The notes beneath the pieces were generated by a model, which was given only the letters and a program-made list of their open reading frames with translations, searched no databases and was not told where the DNA came from. Positions 34,861-44,076 of a stretch of DNA of 64,000 bases are shown here, one piece after another. Source of the stretch: Eubacteriales bacterium (GTDB taxonomy: Bacteria > Bacillota > Clostridia > Lachnospirales > Lachnospiraceae); NCBI GenBank assembly GCA_030524585.1, contig JAUNGJ010000004.1, positions 1 through 64,000 of the forward strand, read 5' to 3'. A program made the position numbers and the translations under genes. Within the stretch, counting starts at the first letter, position 1; the number at the start of each line of letters is the position of its first letter.

Positions 34861-36247
34861 TACAGACTCCTTCTTCATCAATATTTCTCTTTCTCATTTT
34901 TTCGTAGGCATGTACCCAATCCGTTTTCAGCAGGAACCAGAGGAACACGATACTGCTTAAGCTCCAGGTAATCGGATAAGCCCAGCAAATCGTTCGAAAC
35001 ACCGGAACAAACCGGATGGCTACCGTTACATATATAACTCTTACTCCACACCAGAACCCCAGCATGGTCGCCATCGGCACCACCGATTTGCCGCAGCCTC
35101 TTAAAATCCCCGTAGCGCTGTGAGAAAACGCCAGAAGAAAGTAAAAGAGCGTAACTGTCCGCTGCATAAGCACACCATACCGAACTGCCTCATCTGCTTT
35201 TGCAAAGATACCCACAAGATATGGCGCTGTGTTAAATGCAATCACTCCAATCACCTCTGCAATCGCAATACAGGAAAAGACACCAAAAGCAGCTCCTTTT
35301 TTCGCGCGGTCATATTCCCTCGCTCCCAGATTCTGGCTGATAAAGGTGGACATGGTAAGAGACATGGCCATAATCGGAATAAATACGAACCCTTCGATCT
35401 TTGAATGGGCTCCCATGCCTGACATGGCATACTCCCCAAAGGCGTTGACGTTGGTCTGCACCACAACATTTCCGATACTGATCACCGAATTCTGGATGCC
35501 CGCCGGAAGTCCCTGATGAATTACGTCCTTCATCATATATCCGTAAAATTTCAGCTTTTTCCAGCTGATCCGGGTGTACCCTTCATTCTTCCTCATGCGC
35601 CGGATACAGAGCAGAGCGCTCAATCCCTGGGACAGCACTGTGGCGCCGGCAGCGCCGGCTACACCCCAGTGAAATCCTGCTACGAACAGGATGTCCAGCA
35701 CAACATTTACAATAGAAGACACTGCCAGATAGTATAGCGGATGAAGGCTGTCCCCCAGCGCCCGCATAATTGACATGAACATATTGTACATAACAATCGT
35801 CACACTGCCTGCAAAATAGATTCTAAAATAGGTAATGGACTCTGGCAGAACATTTTCCGGCACCTGCATCAGCTTCAGTATCTGGGGCGCCCCAAAGACT
35901 CCTACCGCCGTCACGGCAACAGAAGCGGCAATTCCAAACAAAACATTCGTATGAATGGCACGTTCCACGTTTTCCTCGTCTCCGGCTCCGAAATAGTGGG
36001 AAATCACCACTCCGCCGCCAATTGCGATTCCATTAAAAAAACCCACAATCAAAAAAACAAGGCTTCCCGATGTGCTGACCGCCGCAAAGGCTGTATTATC
36101 AGCGAAATTACCAATTACCCAGGCATCTGCCATATTATATAATTGCTGCAGAAGCTGCCCAAGAATTAAGGGAATCGTAAAACTTATGATTCCCTTTGCT
36201 ACAGACCCTTTTGTCAAATCTACTGTTTTCTGATTCATTTTTATCAC
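34853..36247 (-). CDS. MATE-family efflux transporter
   Basis: A 464-residue MATE protein with twelve predicted helices (IISFTIPLILGQLLQQLYNM, DAWVIGNFADNTAFAAVS, and in the second half GLPAGIQNSVISIGNVVVQ). The frame starts with GTG at 36247, one base after the stop of the COG2426 gene (TAA-A-GTG) with AGGA four bases before it; an ATG at 36238 has no better site, so the start is ambiguous. Paralogue of the MATE protein at 8789. Encoded in the long operon that ends with the GH42 gene; substrate unknown. Confidence 0.92.
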   Translation of the reverse strand: MIKMNQKTVDLTKGSVAKGIISFTIPLILGQLLQQLYNMADAWVIGNFADNTAFAAVSTSGSLVFLIVGFFNGIAIGGGVVISHYFGAGDEENVERAIHTNVLFGIAASVAVTAVGVFGAPQILKLMQVPENVLPESITYFRIYFAGSVTIVMYNMFMSIMRALGDSLHPLYYLAVSSIVNVVLDILFVAGFHWGVAGAAGATVLSQGLSALLCIRRMRKNEGYTRISWKKLKFYGYMMKDVIHQGLPAGIQNSVISIGNVVVQTNVNAFGEYAMSGMGAHSKIEGFVFIPIMAMSLTMSTFISQNLGAREYDRAKKGAAFGVFSCIAIAEVIGVIAFNTAPYLVGIFAKADEAVRYGVLMQRTVTLFYFLLAFSHSATGILRGCGKSVVPMATMLGFWCGVRVIYVTVAIRFVPVFRTICWAYPITWSLSSIVFLWFLLKTDWVHAYEKMRKRNIDEEGVCNE

Positions 36248-36248
36248 T

Positions 36249-36761
36249 TTATCCTAACAACTGTACACCGCCTAAAAGTACGTAAGATATAAACCACATG
36301 ATTACGGTAGCCATACAGATTCCGATCACAATTGCCGGAAATGCCTTCTTGAACTTGATTCCCAGAAGCGCAGCGATCAGAGAACCCGTCCACGCTCCGG
36401 TTCCCGGAAGGGGAATCCCCACGAAAAGCACCAGACCCCAGAACTCATATTTCTCAATCCGATCGCTCTTGCTCATGGCTTTATTCTCAAGCTTTGTTAC
36501 CAAAGGCTTGAAAATTCTTGTTTTTTTCATCCAGCCAAAAATCGGTGTAATCAAAAACAAAATAAATGGCACCGGGATAATATTCCCAAGTACACACAGA
36601 GGAATTGCCTTGGCAACCGGCACTCCCAATATAGGCCCGGCCACCAATAAAGCCCCTCGAAGCTCAAGCAGCGGAATCATGGATATAATAAAGACAATCG
36701 CTTCCTTTCCAAAGCTTCCGCTCAGTGTATCAATCACAGCCTGCACAAGTGTCTCTGTCAT
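36249..36761 (-). CDS. COG2426 small multidrug-export-family membrane protein
   Basis: A 170-residue membrane protein with four or five helices. FIISMIPLLELRGALLVAGP, PVPFILFLITPIFGWMKK and YEFWGLVLFVGIPLPGTGAW are characteristic of the family annotated as small multi-drug export protein. The transport claim rests on old annotation; the true role is not established. It lies six bases after hisC and is coupled to the MATE gene that follows. Confidence 0.82.
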   Translation of the reverse strand: MTETLVQAVIDTLSGSFGKEAIVFIISMIPLLELRGALLVAGPILGVPVAKAIPLCVLGNIIPVPFILFLITPIFGWMKKTRIFKPLVTKLENKAMSKSDRIEKYEFWGLVLFVGIPLPGTGAWTGSLIAALLGIKFKKAFPAIVIGICMATVIMWFISYVLLGGVQLLG

Positions 36762-36767
36762 AATTCA

Positions 36768-37832
36768 TTATTCTCCCTTTCGTTTTAAGTATCCATCCAG
36801 GAACTTAAACAGCGCTTCCATCTCTTCTCTGGTTCCGATGGTCACCCGCAGATACTGCTCAATGCGTTCACTTCCCCAGAACCGCACGTAAATGTCCGCT
36901 TTTTTCAGTTCCTCAAACAGCTCTCTGGCGTCATACTCCGGATGGGTCACAAAGATAAAATTCGCCTGTGAATCCAGACAGTTAAAGCCAAGCTCCGCAA
37001 ACTGAGTCTTTGCCCATTCTCTGGTGTCTACAATCTTCTGAACAATCTCTTCAAAATACGCTTTATCCCTCACGGCCTCCGCGCCACAGACCAGCGACGT
37101 CTGATTCATGGTATAGGAATTAAAAGAGTATTTAACGTCATTCAGGTGCCTGATCAGCGCCGGATTTCCGATCGCATACCCGATCCGCATACCTGCCATC
37201 GAGCGGGCCTTGGAAAAGGTCTGCACAACGATCAGGTTCTCATATTTACGGATCAGCTCCAGCGCGGACTTCCCTGCAAAATCAATATATGCCTCATCTA
37301 CGATGACAATGACATCCTGATTATGGGAAATGATATCTTCCACAAATGCAAGATCTTCATAGATAGCCGTCGGCGCATTCGGATTCGGGAAAATGACGCC
37401 GCCATTTTCCTTATAATAATCCTCCTTCACGATGCGGAAATTCTCATCCAGCCTCTGGCATTCATAGGGAATCCGGTAGAGGTCCGCCCATACTTTATAA
37501 AAGGAGTATGTAATATCCGGAAAGAGAATTGGCCGGTCCGAATTGAAGAAGGTCAGAAAGCACATGGACAGCACATCATCTGAGCCTACTCCCACGAATA
37601 CCTGATCCTTCTCCACGCCATAATATTCTGCAAGCGCATTTACCAGTACGCCTGCTTCAGGATCCGGATAAAGGCGCATACGGTCGGTATCCATCTGCTG
37701 CAGCGCTTTCCTGACTCCCGGCGCAGGAGGATACGGATTCTCATTGGTATTCAGCTTGATCACCCTGCGCTGGGGCTGCTCCCCCGGCACATAAGGCTCC
37801 ACCTTACGGATATTCTTCTCAAATGCTTTCAT
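36768..37832 (-). CDS. hisC: Histidinol-phosphate aminotransferase
   Basis: A 354-residue PLP enzyme of the HisC branch. KLNTNENPYPPAPGV at the N-terminus, VFVGVGSDDVLSMC, the PLP-binding Asp in VIVDEAYIDF, and the Schiff-base lysine in VQTFSKARSMAGMRIGYA. It makes histidinol phosphate from imidazole-acetol phosphate; relatives also transaminate aromatic amino acids. The ATG at 37832 follows AAGGAG by ten bases; an upstream in-frame ATG at 37862 lies inside the preceding gene. It sits outside any his operon, beside a second aminotransferase. Confidence 0.87.
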   Translation of the reverse strand: MKAFEKNIRKVEPYVPGEQPQRRVIKLNTNENPYPPAPGVRKALQQMDTDRMRLYPDPEAGVLVNALAEYYGVEKDQVFVGVGSDDVLSMCFLTFFNSDRPILFPDITYSFYKVWADLYRIPYECQRLDENFRIVKEDYYKENGGVIFPNPNAPTAIYEDLAFVEDIISHNQDVIVIVDEAYIDFAGKSALELIRKYENLIVVQTFSKARSMAGMRIGYAIGNPALIRHLNDVKYSFNSYTMNQTSLVCGAEAVRDKAYFEEIVQKIVDTREWAKTQFAELGFNCLDSQANFIFVTHPEYDARELFEELKKADIYVRFWGSERIEQYLRVTIGTREEMEALFKFLDGYLKRKGE

Positions 37833-37833
37833 T

Positions 37834-39021
37834 TTAGAAATACTCCTTTGCAAGCTCTGCAAATTTCGGCAGTGAATTTACGATGGTTTCATAAGATACA
37901 CAGTATGCAAGCCTTACATAGCCCGGACACGCAAAAGAGCTTCCCGGCACCATAAGAATGTTATACTTCTTGCCTGCTGCACAGAACTCTTTCTCATCTG
38001 CTACCGGAGACTTCACAAACAGATAGAATGCGCCTTCCGGTTTGATACACTCAAATCCGCACTCCTTCAATCCATTGTAAAGTGTCTCCCGGTTTCTGTC
38101 ATAGTAAGAGACATCTGCCTTCTCATTCAGACATTTCTTAACGATCTTCTGCTGTAAAGTCGGCGCATTGACAAATCCCAGAATCCGGTTTGCCACATTC
38201 GCTGCTGACAGCACCGTCTCGCTGTCTGTCACCTCATCCGGAATCACCAGATATCCAATACGCTCTCCCGGCAGAGACAGAGATTTGCTGTAAGAGTACC
38301 CTACAATGGTATTGTTATAATATTTGGTCAGATAGGGGACCTCTACATCACCGTATACCAGCTCCCGGTACGGCTCATCCGAAATCAGATAAATCTCGGT
38401 TCCATACTCCTTCTGCTTTGCTTCCATGATTGCCGCAAGCTTCTGAATCGTCTCTTCTGAATAAACCACTCCCGTCGGATTGTTCGGCGTATTTACAATA
38501 ACCGCCTTGGTCTTCGGAGTAATCTTCTCTTCAAATTCATCCAGTTTCGGTTGAAAGTCTACGGTGTTCGGAGAAATCTCCACCAGCACGCCGTCATAAT
38601 TATTGGTATAAGAACGGTATTCTCCAAAATAAGGTGCAAATGCGATCACTTCATCACCTGGGTTGATCAGCGTCTTTAAGATTACGTTCAATCCGCCTGC
38701 CGCTCCTACCGTCATAACGATATTCTTTCCCTCAAAAGCGGTTCCAAATCTCTCGTTCAGAGACTCGGCAACGGCCTCTCTTACATCTGCATAACCACTG
38801 TTACTGTTGGTATACCCGTGAAGCACAACCGGATCCTCCTCCTCAAGAAGCTCCAGAATCGCTTTCTTTACCGCCTCCGGCGCTGCCACGTTAGGATTTC
38901 CAAGGCTGAAATCAAACACATTCTCAGGCCCGTAAATCCCTGCCAGACGGTTTCCTTCCTCAAACATTGCGCGGATGGCCGAACTGTTCGCCACCATCCC
39001 TTTCATCTTCTCTGCTATCAT
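37834..39021 (-). CDS. Class I/II PLP aminotransferase (aspartate aminotransferase-like)
   Basis: A 395-residue fold-type I aminotransferase. FSLGNPNVAAPEAV near the N-terminus, TVGAAGGLNVILKTL, NTPNNPTGVVYSE, SDEPYRELVYG and the PLP lysine in YSYSKSLSLPGERIGYL. The NPNVAAP form and the GYTNSNSGY stretch are typical of clostridial pyridoxal-dependent aminotransferases annotated as aspartate/aromatic. It starts two bases after the DUF2156 stop. Specificity cannot be read from the sequence. Confidence 0.88.
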   Translation of the reverse strand: MIAEKMKGMVANSSAIRAMFEEGNRLAGIYGPENVFDFSLGNPNVAAPEAVKKAILELLEEEDPVVLHGYTNSNSGYADVREAVAESLNERFGTAFEGKNIVMTVGAAGGLNVILKTLINPGDEVIAFAPYFGEYRSYTNNYDGVLVEISPNTVDFQPKLDEFEEKITPKTKAVIVNTPNNPTGVVYSEETIQKLAAIMEAKQKEYGTEIYLISDEPYRELVYGDVEVPYLTKYYNNTIVGYSYSKSLSLPGERIGYLVIPDEVTDSETVLSAANVANRILGFVNAPTLQQKIVKKCLNEKADVSYYDRNRETLYNGLKECGFECIKPEGAFYLFVKSPVADEKEFCAAGKKYNILMVPGSSFACPGYVRLAYCVSYETIVNSLPKFAELAKEYF

Positions 39022-39023
39022 GA

Positions 39024-39935
39024 CTATTCACTCTCCTTTTCTGTCACAAGCCCTTTTTCCACCATAAACACCGGACGGTACGACCGCTTCGCCTTGCGAA
39101 GTCCCTCCGCGCCGGTATCCTCTTCCCTGTTTACATATTTATAATCCATACAGGCATGCTGTACAAACTGCTGATTGATCATAGTATACGCACCGTCAAT
39201 GTCCGCAAAAGCCTTCTCAATATGCACCACAAAGGTATCCCCGCAAATAGGTTCTCCAATGGTAAATGCGGCAATCGCCCCGTCAACCCTCAGAATTCCA
39301 CCAATCAGCTCCAGCTCTTCAAACAGCCGGAGTGAATTCAAAGTAACGCAGATCTCTGCATTCTTCTCTTCATCATCCTCACAGCCGTTCTCATTCCGCC
39401 ATTTCAGCGCCATCTGGAAGCAATCCTCCAGATTGTCCTTCGTGATCGGTTCATAGCTCCATCTATCCTCATAGACACTCTTGAATTTATTAATATGATT
39501 CCGTTTGCCGTGAAGTTTCTTTCCTGAGAGGGTTGCAAGCTTCTCCGATTCATAAACGTAATCTGCATAGTCCTCATTGTATTCCACCTGAAATCTGCCC
39601 GGATACCACTGATCAATACATGCAAAGTTATCCGGCGTTACGTTATACATTTCAAAAGGAACATTTCGCTCCCTGCTGTACTCCATCAGTACATCAATGG
39701 CACGTTTTACATTCTCCGGTTCTCCCGCAGGGAAAGCAAAATCAAATTTATCTTCATTCTCGCTTTTGAACACCAGCGCCCCCTCTACCACAGCAAAGGT
39801 CACATTGTAAAATCTTGCCCAGAGATACACATTCGTAAATGTGCGCTCACAGCTTCTGCTTGTGTGATTCCTGAAAAAATCTGAAATCAGTTCCCTGTCC
39901 TTCAATTCCGGTTTCTTAAAATCAATCTCAATCAT
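39024..39935 (-). CDS. DUF2156 protein (MprF C-terminal / GNAT-like acyltransferase fold)
   Basis: A 303-residue soluble protein matching DUF2156, the domain that in MprF transfers lysine to phosphatidylglycerol, here without membrane helices. Recognisable segments are CERTFTNVYLWARFY, the SGKKLHGKRNHINKFKS segment typical of the family and FTIGEPICGDTFVVHIEKA, with YVNREEDTGAEGLRKAKRSY near the end. The domain probably uses aminoacyl-tRNA or acyl-CoA; the acceptor is unknown. Tight spacing with the nucleotidase upstream (13 bases) and the aminotransferase downstream (2 bases). Confidence 0.82.
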   Translation of the reverse strand: MIEIDFKKPELKDRELISDFFRNHTSRSCERTFTNVYLWARFYNVTFAVVEGALVFKSENEDKFDFAFPAGEPENVKRAIDVLMEYSRERNVPFEMYNVTPDNFACIDQWYPGRFQVEYNEDYADYVYESEKLATLSGKKLHGKRNHINKFKSVYEDRWSYEPITKDNLEDCFQMALKWRNENGCEDDEEKNAEICVTLNSLRLFEELELIGGILRVDGAIAAFTIGEPICGDTFVVHIEKAFADIDGAYTMINQQFVQHACMDYKYVNREEDTGAEGLRKAKRSYRPVFMVEKGLVTEKESE

Positions 39936-39948
39936 ACCCTACCTTCTT

Positions 39949-41961
39949 CTACATCTGCTTCTTCTTGTTGTTCTCTTTATTTTTCGATTTGGCACGTTTC
40001 TTAGTATAGCACAGCCGCGCAATCAATACAATCAGTACCACCAAAAGCACAAGCAGTACATAGATGATCGACGCTATCTTATTCGGATTTTTAAGCAGCT
40101 CCACAATATTTTTGCTGTCCTTCACCATTTTACGGCCTTCTGCCGCCGCATAACGCTTTGGTATCACCGATACTCCATCCTTATTTTTATCAAATGACTC
40201 CAGATAACTTGCCAGCGCGTACCATTCCTTCAGCTCCGCCCCGTTCCGGTCGTGAATAATATAATCCTCAAAGTTCGTAATCACTTCCCCCTCGGCATTC
40301 TTGGGCGTAATCTTAAGGATTCCCTTTGACTGGGCCTCCACTGCACCTAACATCTGGGCAGAATAGAGTCCCGACACTACTCGGTACAGCTTATCATCCT
40401 GAATGGCCTGAACGGCAACTCCTTCTGTATTCTTTGCCTCATCCGTCATATAAACCTCTGTGATCCGGTTTAAAATCAGCCGGTTTGGATTACAGACCCA
40501 TCTCATACCGCTTGGATAAAGCTGCGCATAGGTCATGATCGGTGAAATCGATGCATCGATCTCCGCCGCTGTCTTAAGCTCTGCTCCGGTCAGATACACA
40601 CTGACTAACGGATATCCGGTAATCCGGTCTGCCCCGATACCAAGAGCGCTTACGTTAAAAGCATCCGATACCGTAATCTCCCCTTTCTGAAAAGAGTCTC
40701 TTACCACACCTGACGGAACCACCGCAAGTTCTACCGGCACATAATCCGCTCCCTCTGCCTGTTTGACCGCATAGATATAGGAATCGGCAATCAGGCTGCC
40801 CAGTGTATCTTCCTTAAGCTCCGTGGCAAAATCATCAATCTGTGTAAATGCAGTCTCATTCTCTGCCAGCACCTGATCCATCGCATAGCCAAACCGGGAC
40901 AGATACTCTTCATTTATCATATCCCTGTATACACTTAAGTATCCTTCAATTTCTGCATCCTGCTCCACCGACTCATCCATCGCTTTCAGCTGATACTCTG
41001 CCACCTTCCAGCGCCCATTCCCAGCCGGAACCAGCTCAATTTCACCCAGATTTCTTCCGTAGCACCCCGCCGAAGCAATCACCGTATCGCCCCGGATAAT
41101 CGGCTCTTCCAGCGTCGTATGCGTATGCCCGCTGATAATCACATCAATCTCCGGCACAGCCTTTGCCAGAAGCTCATCCTCCGACTTGCTCTCATCCTCA
41201 TTCGTGCCGCTGTGAGACAGACATACGATCATATCCACATCCTCTGCCTGCAGCTCTTTTACTACCCTTTTAGAGGTCTCTATAATATCATCAAAATCAA
41301 TGCCACTCTCCGGCGCGCAGCTTTCCGCATCTTCTCCGAGTACGCCATACACGCCGATTCTGACCCCTTCACGCTCAAGGATCGCATAATCTGTACTTCC
41401 GTAATCCTCCAGCGCCTGATGAATCACCTGGTTATCTTCCGAATGATTCTTCTCCCAATCAATATTGGCAATCAGAAATTTCGGCAGCGTAAGCGTGCTG
41501 TCTTTTCCGGCATTTTGGATGGCGCTGTGAAACATATCAGACACTCCCTGGGCACGATAGTCAAATTCGTGGTTTCCAAAGGTTGTGGCCTCCACCCCAA
41601 GCCGCCCCAGCATCGTAAGCTCTGCCGCCTGTGTTTCATAGATTGTCTGATACAGAGTTCCCATGGAGAAATCTCCCGCATCAAACACGAAAGTAGTCGG
41701 ATTCTCCGCTTTCCTTGCATCAATCTCCGTCTTGATCCGGGCAAGTCCGCCAACCATGACCGTCTCTTCCGAACCATCCTGATTTTTCTTCCGTGCTTTA
41801 TACTCATCTAATCTGGAATGCAAGTCATGAGTAAATAAAATCGTTACTTCGCCATTATTTTGTTTCTTATTCGTCTCTTCAGCCAACGCCGAACTGACAC
41901 TCAATGAGCAAAGCATAATCACTGCCAGCAGTGCTGACATCACCCTTTTATGAAAATTCAT
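39949..41961 (-). CDS. Secreted, membrane-anchored 5'-nucleotidase / 2',3'-cyclic phosphodiesterase family protein
   Basis: A 670-residue exported enzyme. Signal peptide of about 28 residues (VMSALLAVIMLCSLSVSSALA), a calcineurin-like phosphoesterase domain with FTHDLHSR, DAGDFSMGT, FGNHEFDYR, CLSHSGTNEDE and SGHTHTTLEEP, then the C-terminal substrate-binding domain. The end has one membrane helix (IIYVLLVLLVVLIVLIARL) and a highly basic tail, which anchors it outside. It would release nucleosides and phosphate from extracellular nucleotides. It follows prfA after a strong hairpin. Confidence 0.9.
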   Translation of the reverse strand: MNFHKRVMSALLAVIMLCSLSVSSALAEETNKKQNNGEVTILFTHDLHSRLDEYKARKKNQDGSEETVMVGGLARIKTEIDARKAENPTTFVFDAGDFSMGTLYQTIYETQAAELTMLGRLGVEATTFGNHEFDYRAQGVSDMFHSAIQNAGKDSTLTLPKFLIANIDWEKNHSEDNQVIHQALEDYGSTDYAILEREGVRIGVYGVLGEDAESCAPESGIDFDDIIETSKRVVKELQAEDVDMIVCLSHSGTNEDESKSEDELLAKAVPEIDVIISGHTHTTLEEPIIRGDTVIASAGCYGRNLGEIELVPAGNGRWKVAEYQLKAMDESVEQDAEIEGYLSVYRDMINEEYLSRFGYAMDQVLAENETAFTQIDDFATELKEDTLGSLIADSYIYAVKQAEGADYVPVELAVVPSGVVRDSFQKGEITVSDAFNVSALGIGADRITGYPLVSVYLTGAELKTAAEIDASISPIMTYAQLYPSGMRWVCNPNRLILNRITEVYMTDEAKNTEGVAVQAIQDDKLYRVVSGLYSAQMLGAVEAQSKGILKITPKNAEGEVITNFEDYIIHDRNGAELKEWYALASYLESFDKNKDGVSVIPKRYAAAEGRKMVKDSKNIVELLKNPNKIASIIYVLLVLLVVLIVLIARLCYTKKRAKSKNKENNKKKQM

Positions 41962-42034
41962 CTCTATACTCCCCTTATAATCCCCTTATCTGCCCCGGAT
42001 TCCGCCGGAGCTTCCTTTCGGATGTATGGCAACA

Positions 42035-42074
42035 GAGAACCTTCCCTGCATTTCTCTATCCAGGAAAGGTTCTC
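42035..42074 (-). terminator. Hairpin after prfA
   Basis: GAGAACCTTTCCTG pairs with CAGGGAAGGTTCTC on the minus strand over 14 positions, one of them G-U, with a 12-base loop. The tail CTGTTGCC is poor in T, so this may be an attenuator or an RNA-stability element rather than a full terminator. The motif discussed for the amt leader follows immediately. Confidence 0.6.
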
Positions 42075-42084
42075 CGTATTCATA

Positions 42085-43167
42085 TTATTCTTCATTCATA
42101 TTTGCAAGCTTGGCCGCCTGATCTGCAGCAATCAGGCTGTCGATAATCTCATCCAGATCTCCGTTCAGAATGCTGTCCAGCTTATGCAGAGTCAGCTTGA
42201 TTCTATGATCCGTCACACGTCCCTGGGGGAAGTTATAGGTACGGATCTTCTCGGAACGGTCTCCGGTACCGATCTGGCTTCTTCTGGCTGCCGCCTCCTC
42301 TGACTGCTGCTTCTCAAGCTCCAGCTCGTACAGCTTGGAACGAAGCAGGCGGAATGCCTTTTCCTTATTCTGAAGCTGCGATTTCTCCGTCTGGCTATAG
42401 ATCACAATCCCCGTTGGATAATGGGTCAGACGCACCGCCGAGTCTGTCGTGTTGACACACTGTCCGCCGTTTCCGGACGCACGCATGACATCAATACGGA
42501 TGTCCTTCTCATCGATCACAACATCCACCTCTTCTGCCTCCGGCATAATGGCAACCGTAACCGTAGACGTGTGGATACGCCCGCCGCTCTCGGTCTCCGG
42601 CACACGCTGTACACGGTGAACTCCGCTTTCATATTTTAATCTGGAATATGCTCCCTGTCCATTGATCATGAACACACATTCCTTGAAACCGCCGATACCA
42701 TTCTCGTTCAGAGAAATCATCTCACTCTTCCAGCGTCTTCCCTCGGCGTAATGTACCAGCATCCGGTAAATCTCTGCCGCAAAAAGAGCCGCCTCATCGC
42801 CGCCGGCGCCTGCACGGATCTCAACCATAACGTTCTTATCATCATTCGGATCCTTCGGAAGCAGCAGAATCTTAAGCTCCTGCTCAAGCTCTTCTACTCT
42901 GGCCTTGGAATCATTCAGCTCTTCCTTCGCCAGCTCCCGCATTTCCTCATCTGACTCTTCTTCCAGCATAACCAGACTGTCCTCGATCGCCTGCCTGCAG
43001 TTCTTATATTCCTTATATGCCTCAACAATCGGAGTCAGGTCATTCTGCTCTTTCATAAGCTTCCGGAAACGGTTCTGATCATTTACCACATCCGGCTCCT
43101 GCAGCTCACTTAAAATCTCTTCAAAGCGAATGAGCAAATCCTCTAATTTGTCAAACATCTCTTTCAT
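42085..43167 (-). CDS. prfA: Peptide chain release factor 1
   Basis: A 360-residue RF1. The codon-recognition tripeptide is in [16 protein letters not shown] (PET, seen in Firmicutes in place of PAT/PVT) and the peptidyl-hydrolysis motif in [15 protein letters not shown] (GGQ). It ends translation at UAA and UAG. The PrmC methylase that modifies the GGQ glutamine is encoded just upstream, the normal pairing. Confidence 0.97.
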   Translation of the reverse strand: MKEMFDKLEDLLIRFEEILSELQEPDVVNDQNRFRKLMKEQNDLTPIVEAYKEYKNCRQAIEDSLVMLEEESDEEMRELAKEELNDSKARVEELEQELKILLLPKDPNDDKNVMVEIRAGAGGDEAALFAAEIYRMLVHYAEGRRWKSEMISLNENGIGGFKECVFMINGQGAYSRLKYESGVHRVQRVPETESGGRIHTSTVTVAIMPEAEEVDVVIDEKDIRIDVMRASGNGGQCVNTTDSAVRLTHYPTGIVIYSQTEKSQLQNKEKAFRLLRSKLYELELEKQQSEEAAARRSQIGTGDRSEKIRTYNFPQGRVTDHRIKLTLHKLDSILNGDLDEIIDSLIAADQAAKLANMNEE

Positions 43168-43221
43168 CCTCCTACTCTTTGTCCTTCTCCGGCACAGATG
43201 CTGCTCCGGATCATTCCTCTA

Positions 43222-44076
43222 TCATACATAATATCTTCCGGCGACCGCCCGGTCAAGTCCCGCCAGATCCTTATATGCACAGATTTCCCTGTAACCGGCC
43301 TGCTTCATCAGGTAAATCACCGCATCCTTCTGGTCATGTCCCGTCTCAAACAGAAGCCATCCTCCATCATTCAGGTACTCTCCCGCTTCCCGGATAATCC
43401 GCCTGTAAAAGTAAAGTCCGTCCTCTTTTCCGTCCAGCGCCAGCACCGGATCGTGACACCGTACTTCTTCTTCCAGCTCTTCGATTACAGCCGTCCGGAT
43501 ATAAGGCGGGTTTGATACGATCATATCATATTTCCCTTCAAGCCCTTCAAAGAGGTCGCTCTCCACAAAGGTTACCTGTGCCCCATGAAGTCTTCCATTC
43601 TCCCTTGCTGTTGCAACTGCCTCAGGAGAAATATCGCTTCCGGTAAATTTATTTGTTTCTTTAAAATCTTTTTCCCTTCTTGCAAACCTTTCCAGACTAA
43701 TAGCAATGCACCCGGAGCCTGTACAAAGATCCAGCACACGCATGCCCGGCCTTATCCGTTTCAGGGCTTCTTCCACCAGAAGCTCCGTATCCTGCCTGGG
43801 AATCAGCACACTGGGATTCACATGAAAGGTAAGCCCCATAAACTCCTGCTCTCCGGTGATATGCTGCAGTGGGATTCTTCTGCAGCGCTTTTCGACGCCA
43901 CTCCAGTACGCTTCTTCCTGCTCATCCGTAAGCGGCTTCTCCGGGTTCAGTGCATATTCTGTCACCGAAATTCCTGCCGCCCACTCAAGAAGAAGTCTGG
44001 CGTCCACCACCGCGTCGGCAATCCCTGCCGCGCGCAGACGCTCCGTCCCGGTTCTGCAGGCCTCTCTCAGATTCAT
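43222..44076 (-). CDS. prmC: Release factor glutamine N5-methyltransferase
   Basis: A 284-residue PrmC/HemK. SAM site VLDLCTGSGCIAISL, and the catalytic NPPY in IVSNPPYIRTAVIEEL, with the helical N-terminal domain (LLEWAAGISVTEYAL). It methylates the GGQ glutamine of RF1 and RF2. The start overlaps the DUF1385 stop by four bases, and prfA follows after 54 bases. Confidence 0.95.
   Translation of the reverse strand: MNLREACRTGTERLRAAGIADAVVDARLLLEWAAGISVTEYALNPEKPLTDEQEEAYWSGVEKRCRRIPLQHITGEQEFMGLTFHVNPSVLIPRQDTELLVEEALKRIRPGMRVLDLCTGSGCIAISLERFARREKDFKETNKFTGSDISPEAVATARENGRLHGAQVTFVESDLFEGLEGKYDMIVSNPPYIRTAVIEELEEEVRCHDPVLALDGKEDGLYFYRRIIREAGEYLNDGGWLLFETGHDQKDAVIYLMKQAGYREICAYKDLAGLDRAVAGRYYV

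Noticed and set aside
42085..43167. PET instead of PAT/PVT in release factor 1 as a changed stop-codon code.
   Set aside because: PET at this position is, as far as I recall, ordinary in Firmicutes RF1, and all genes here use normal stops.
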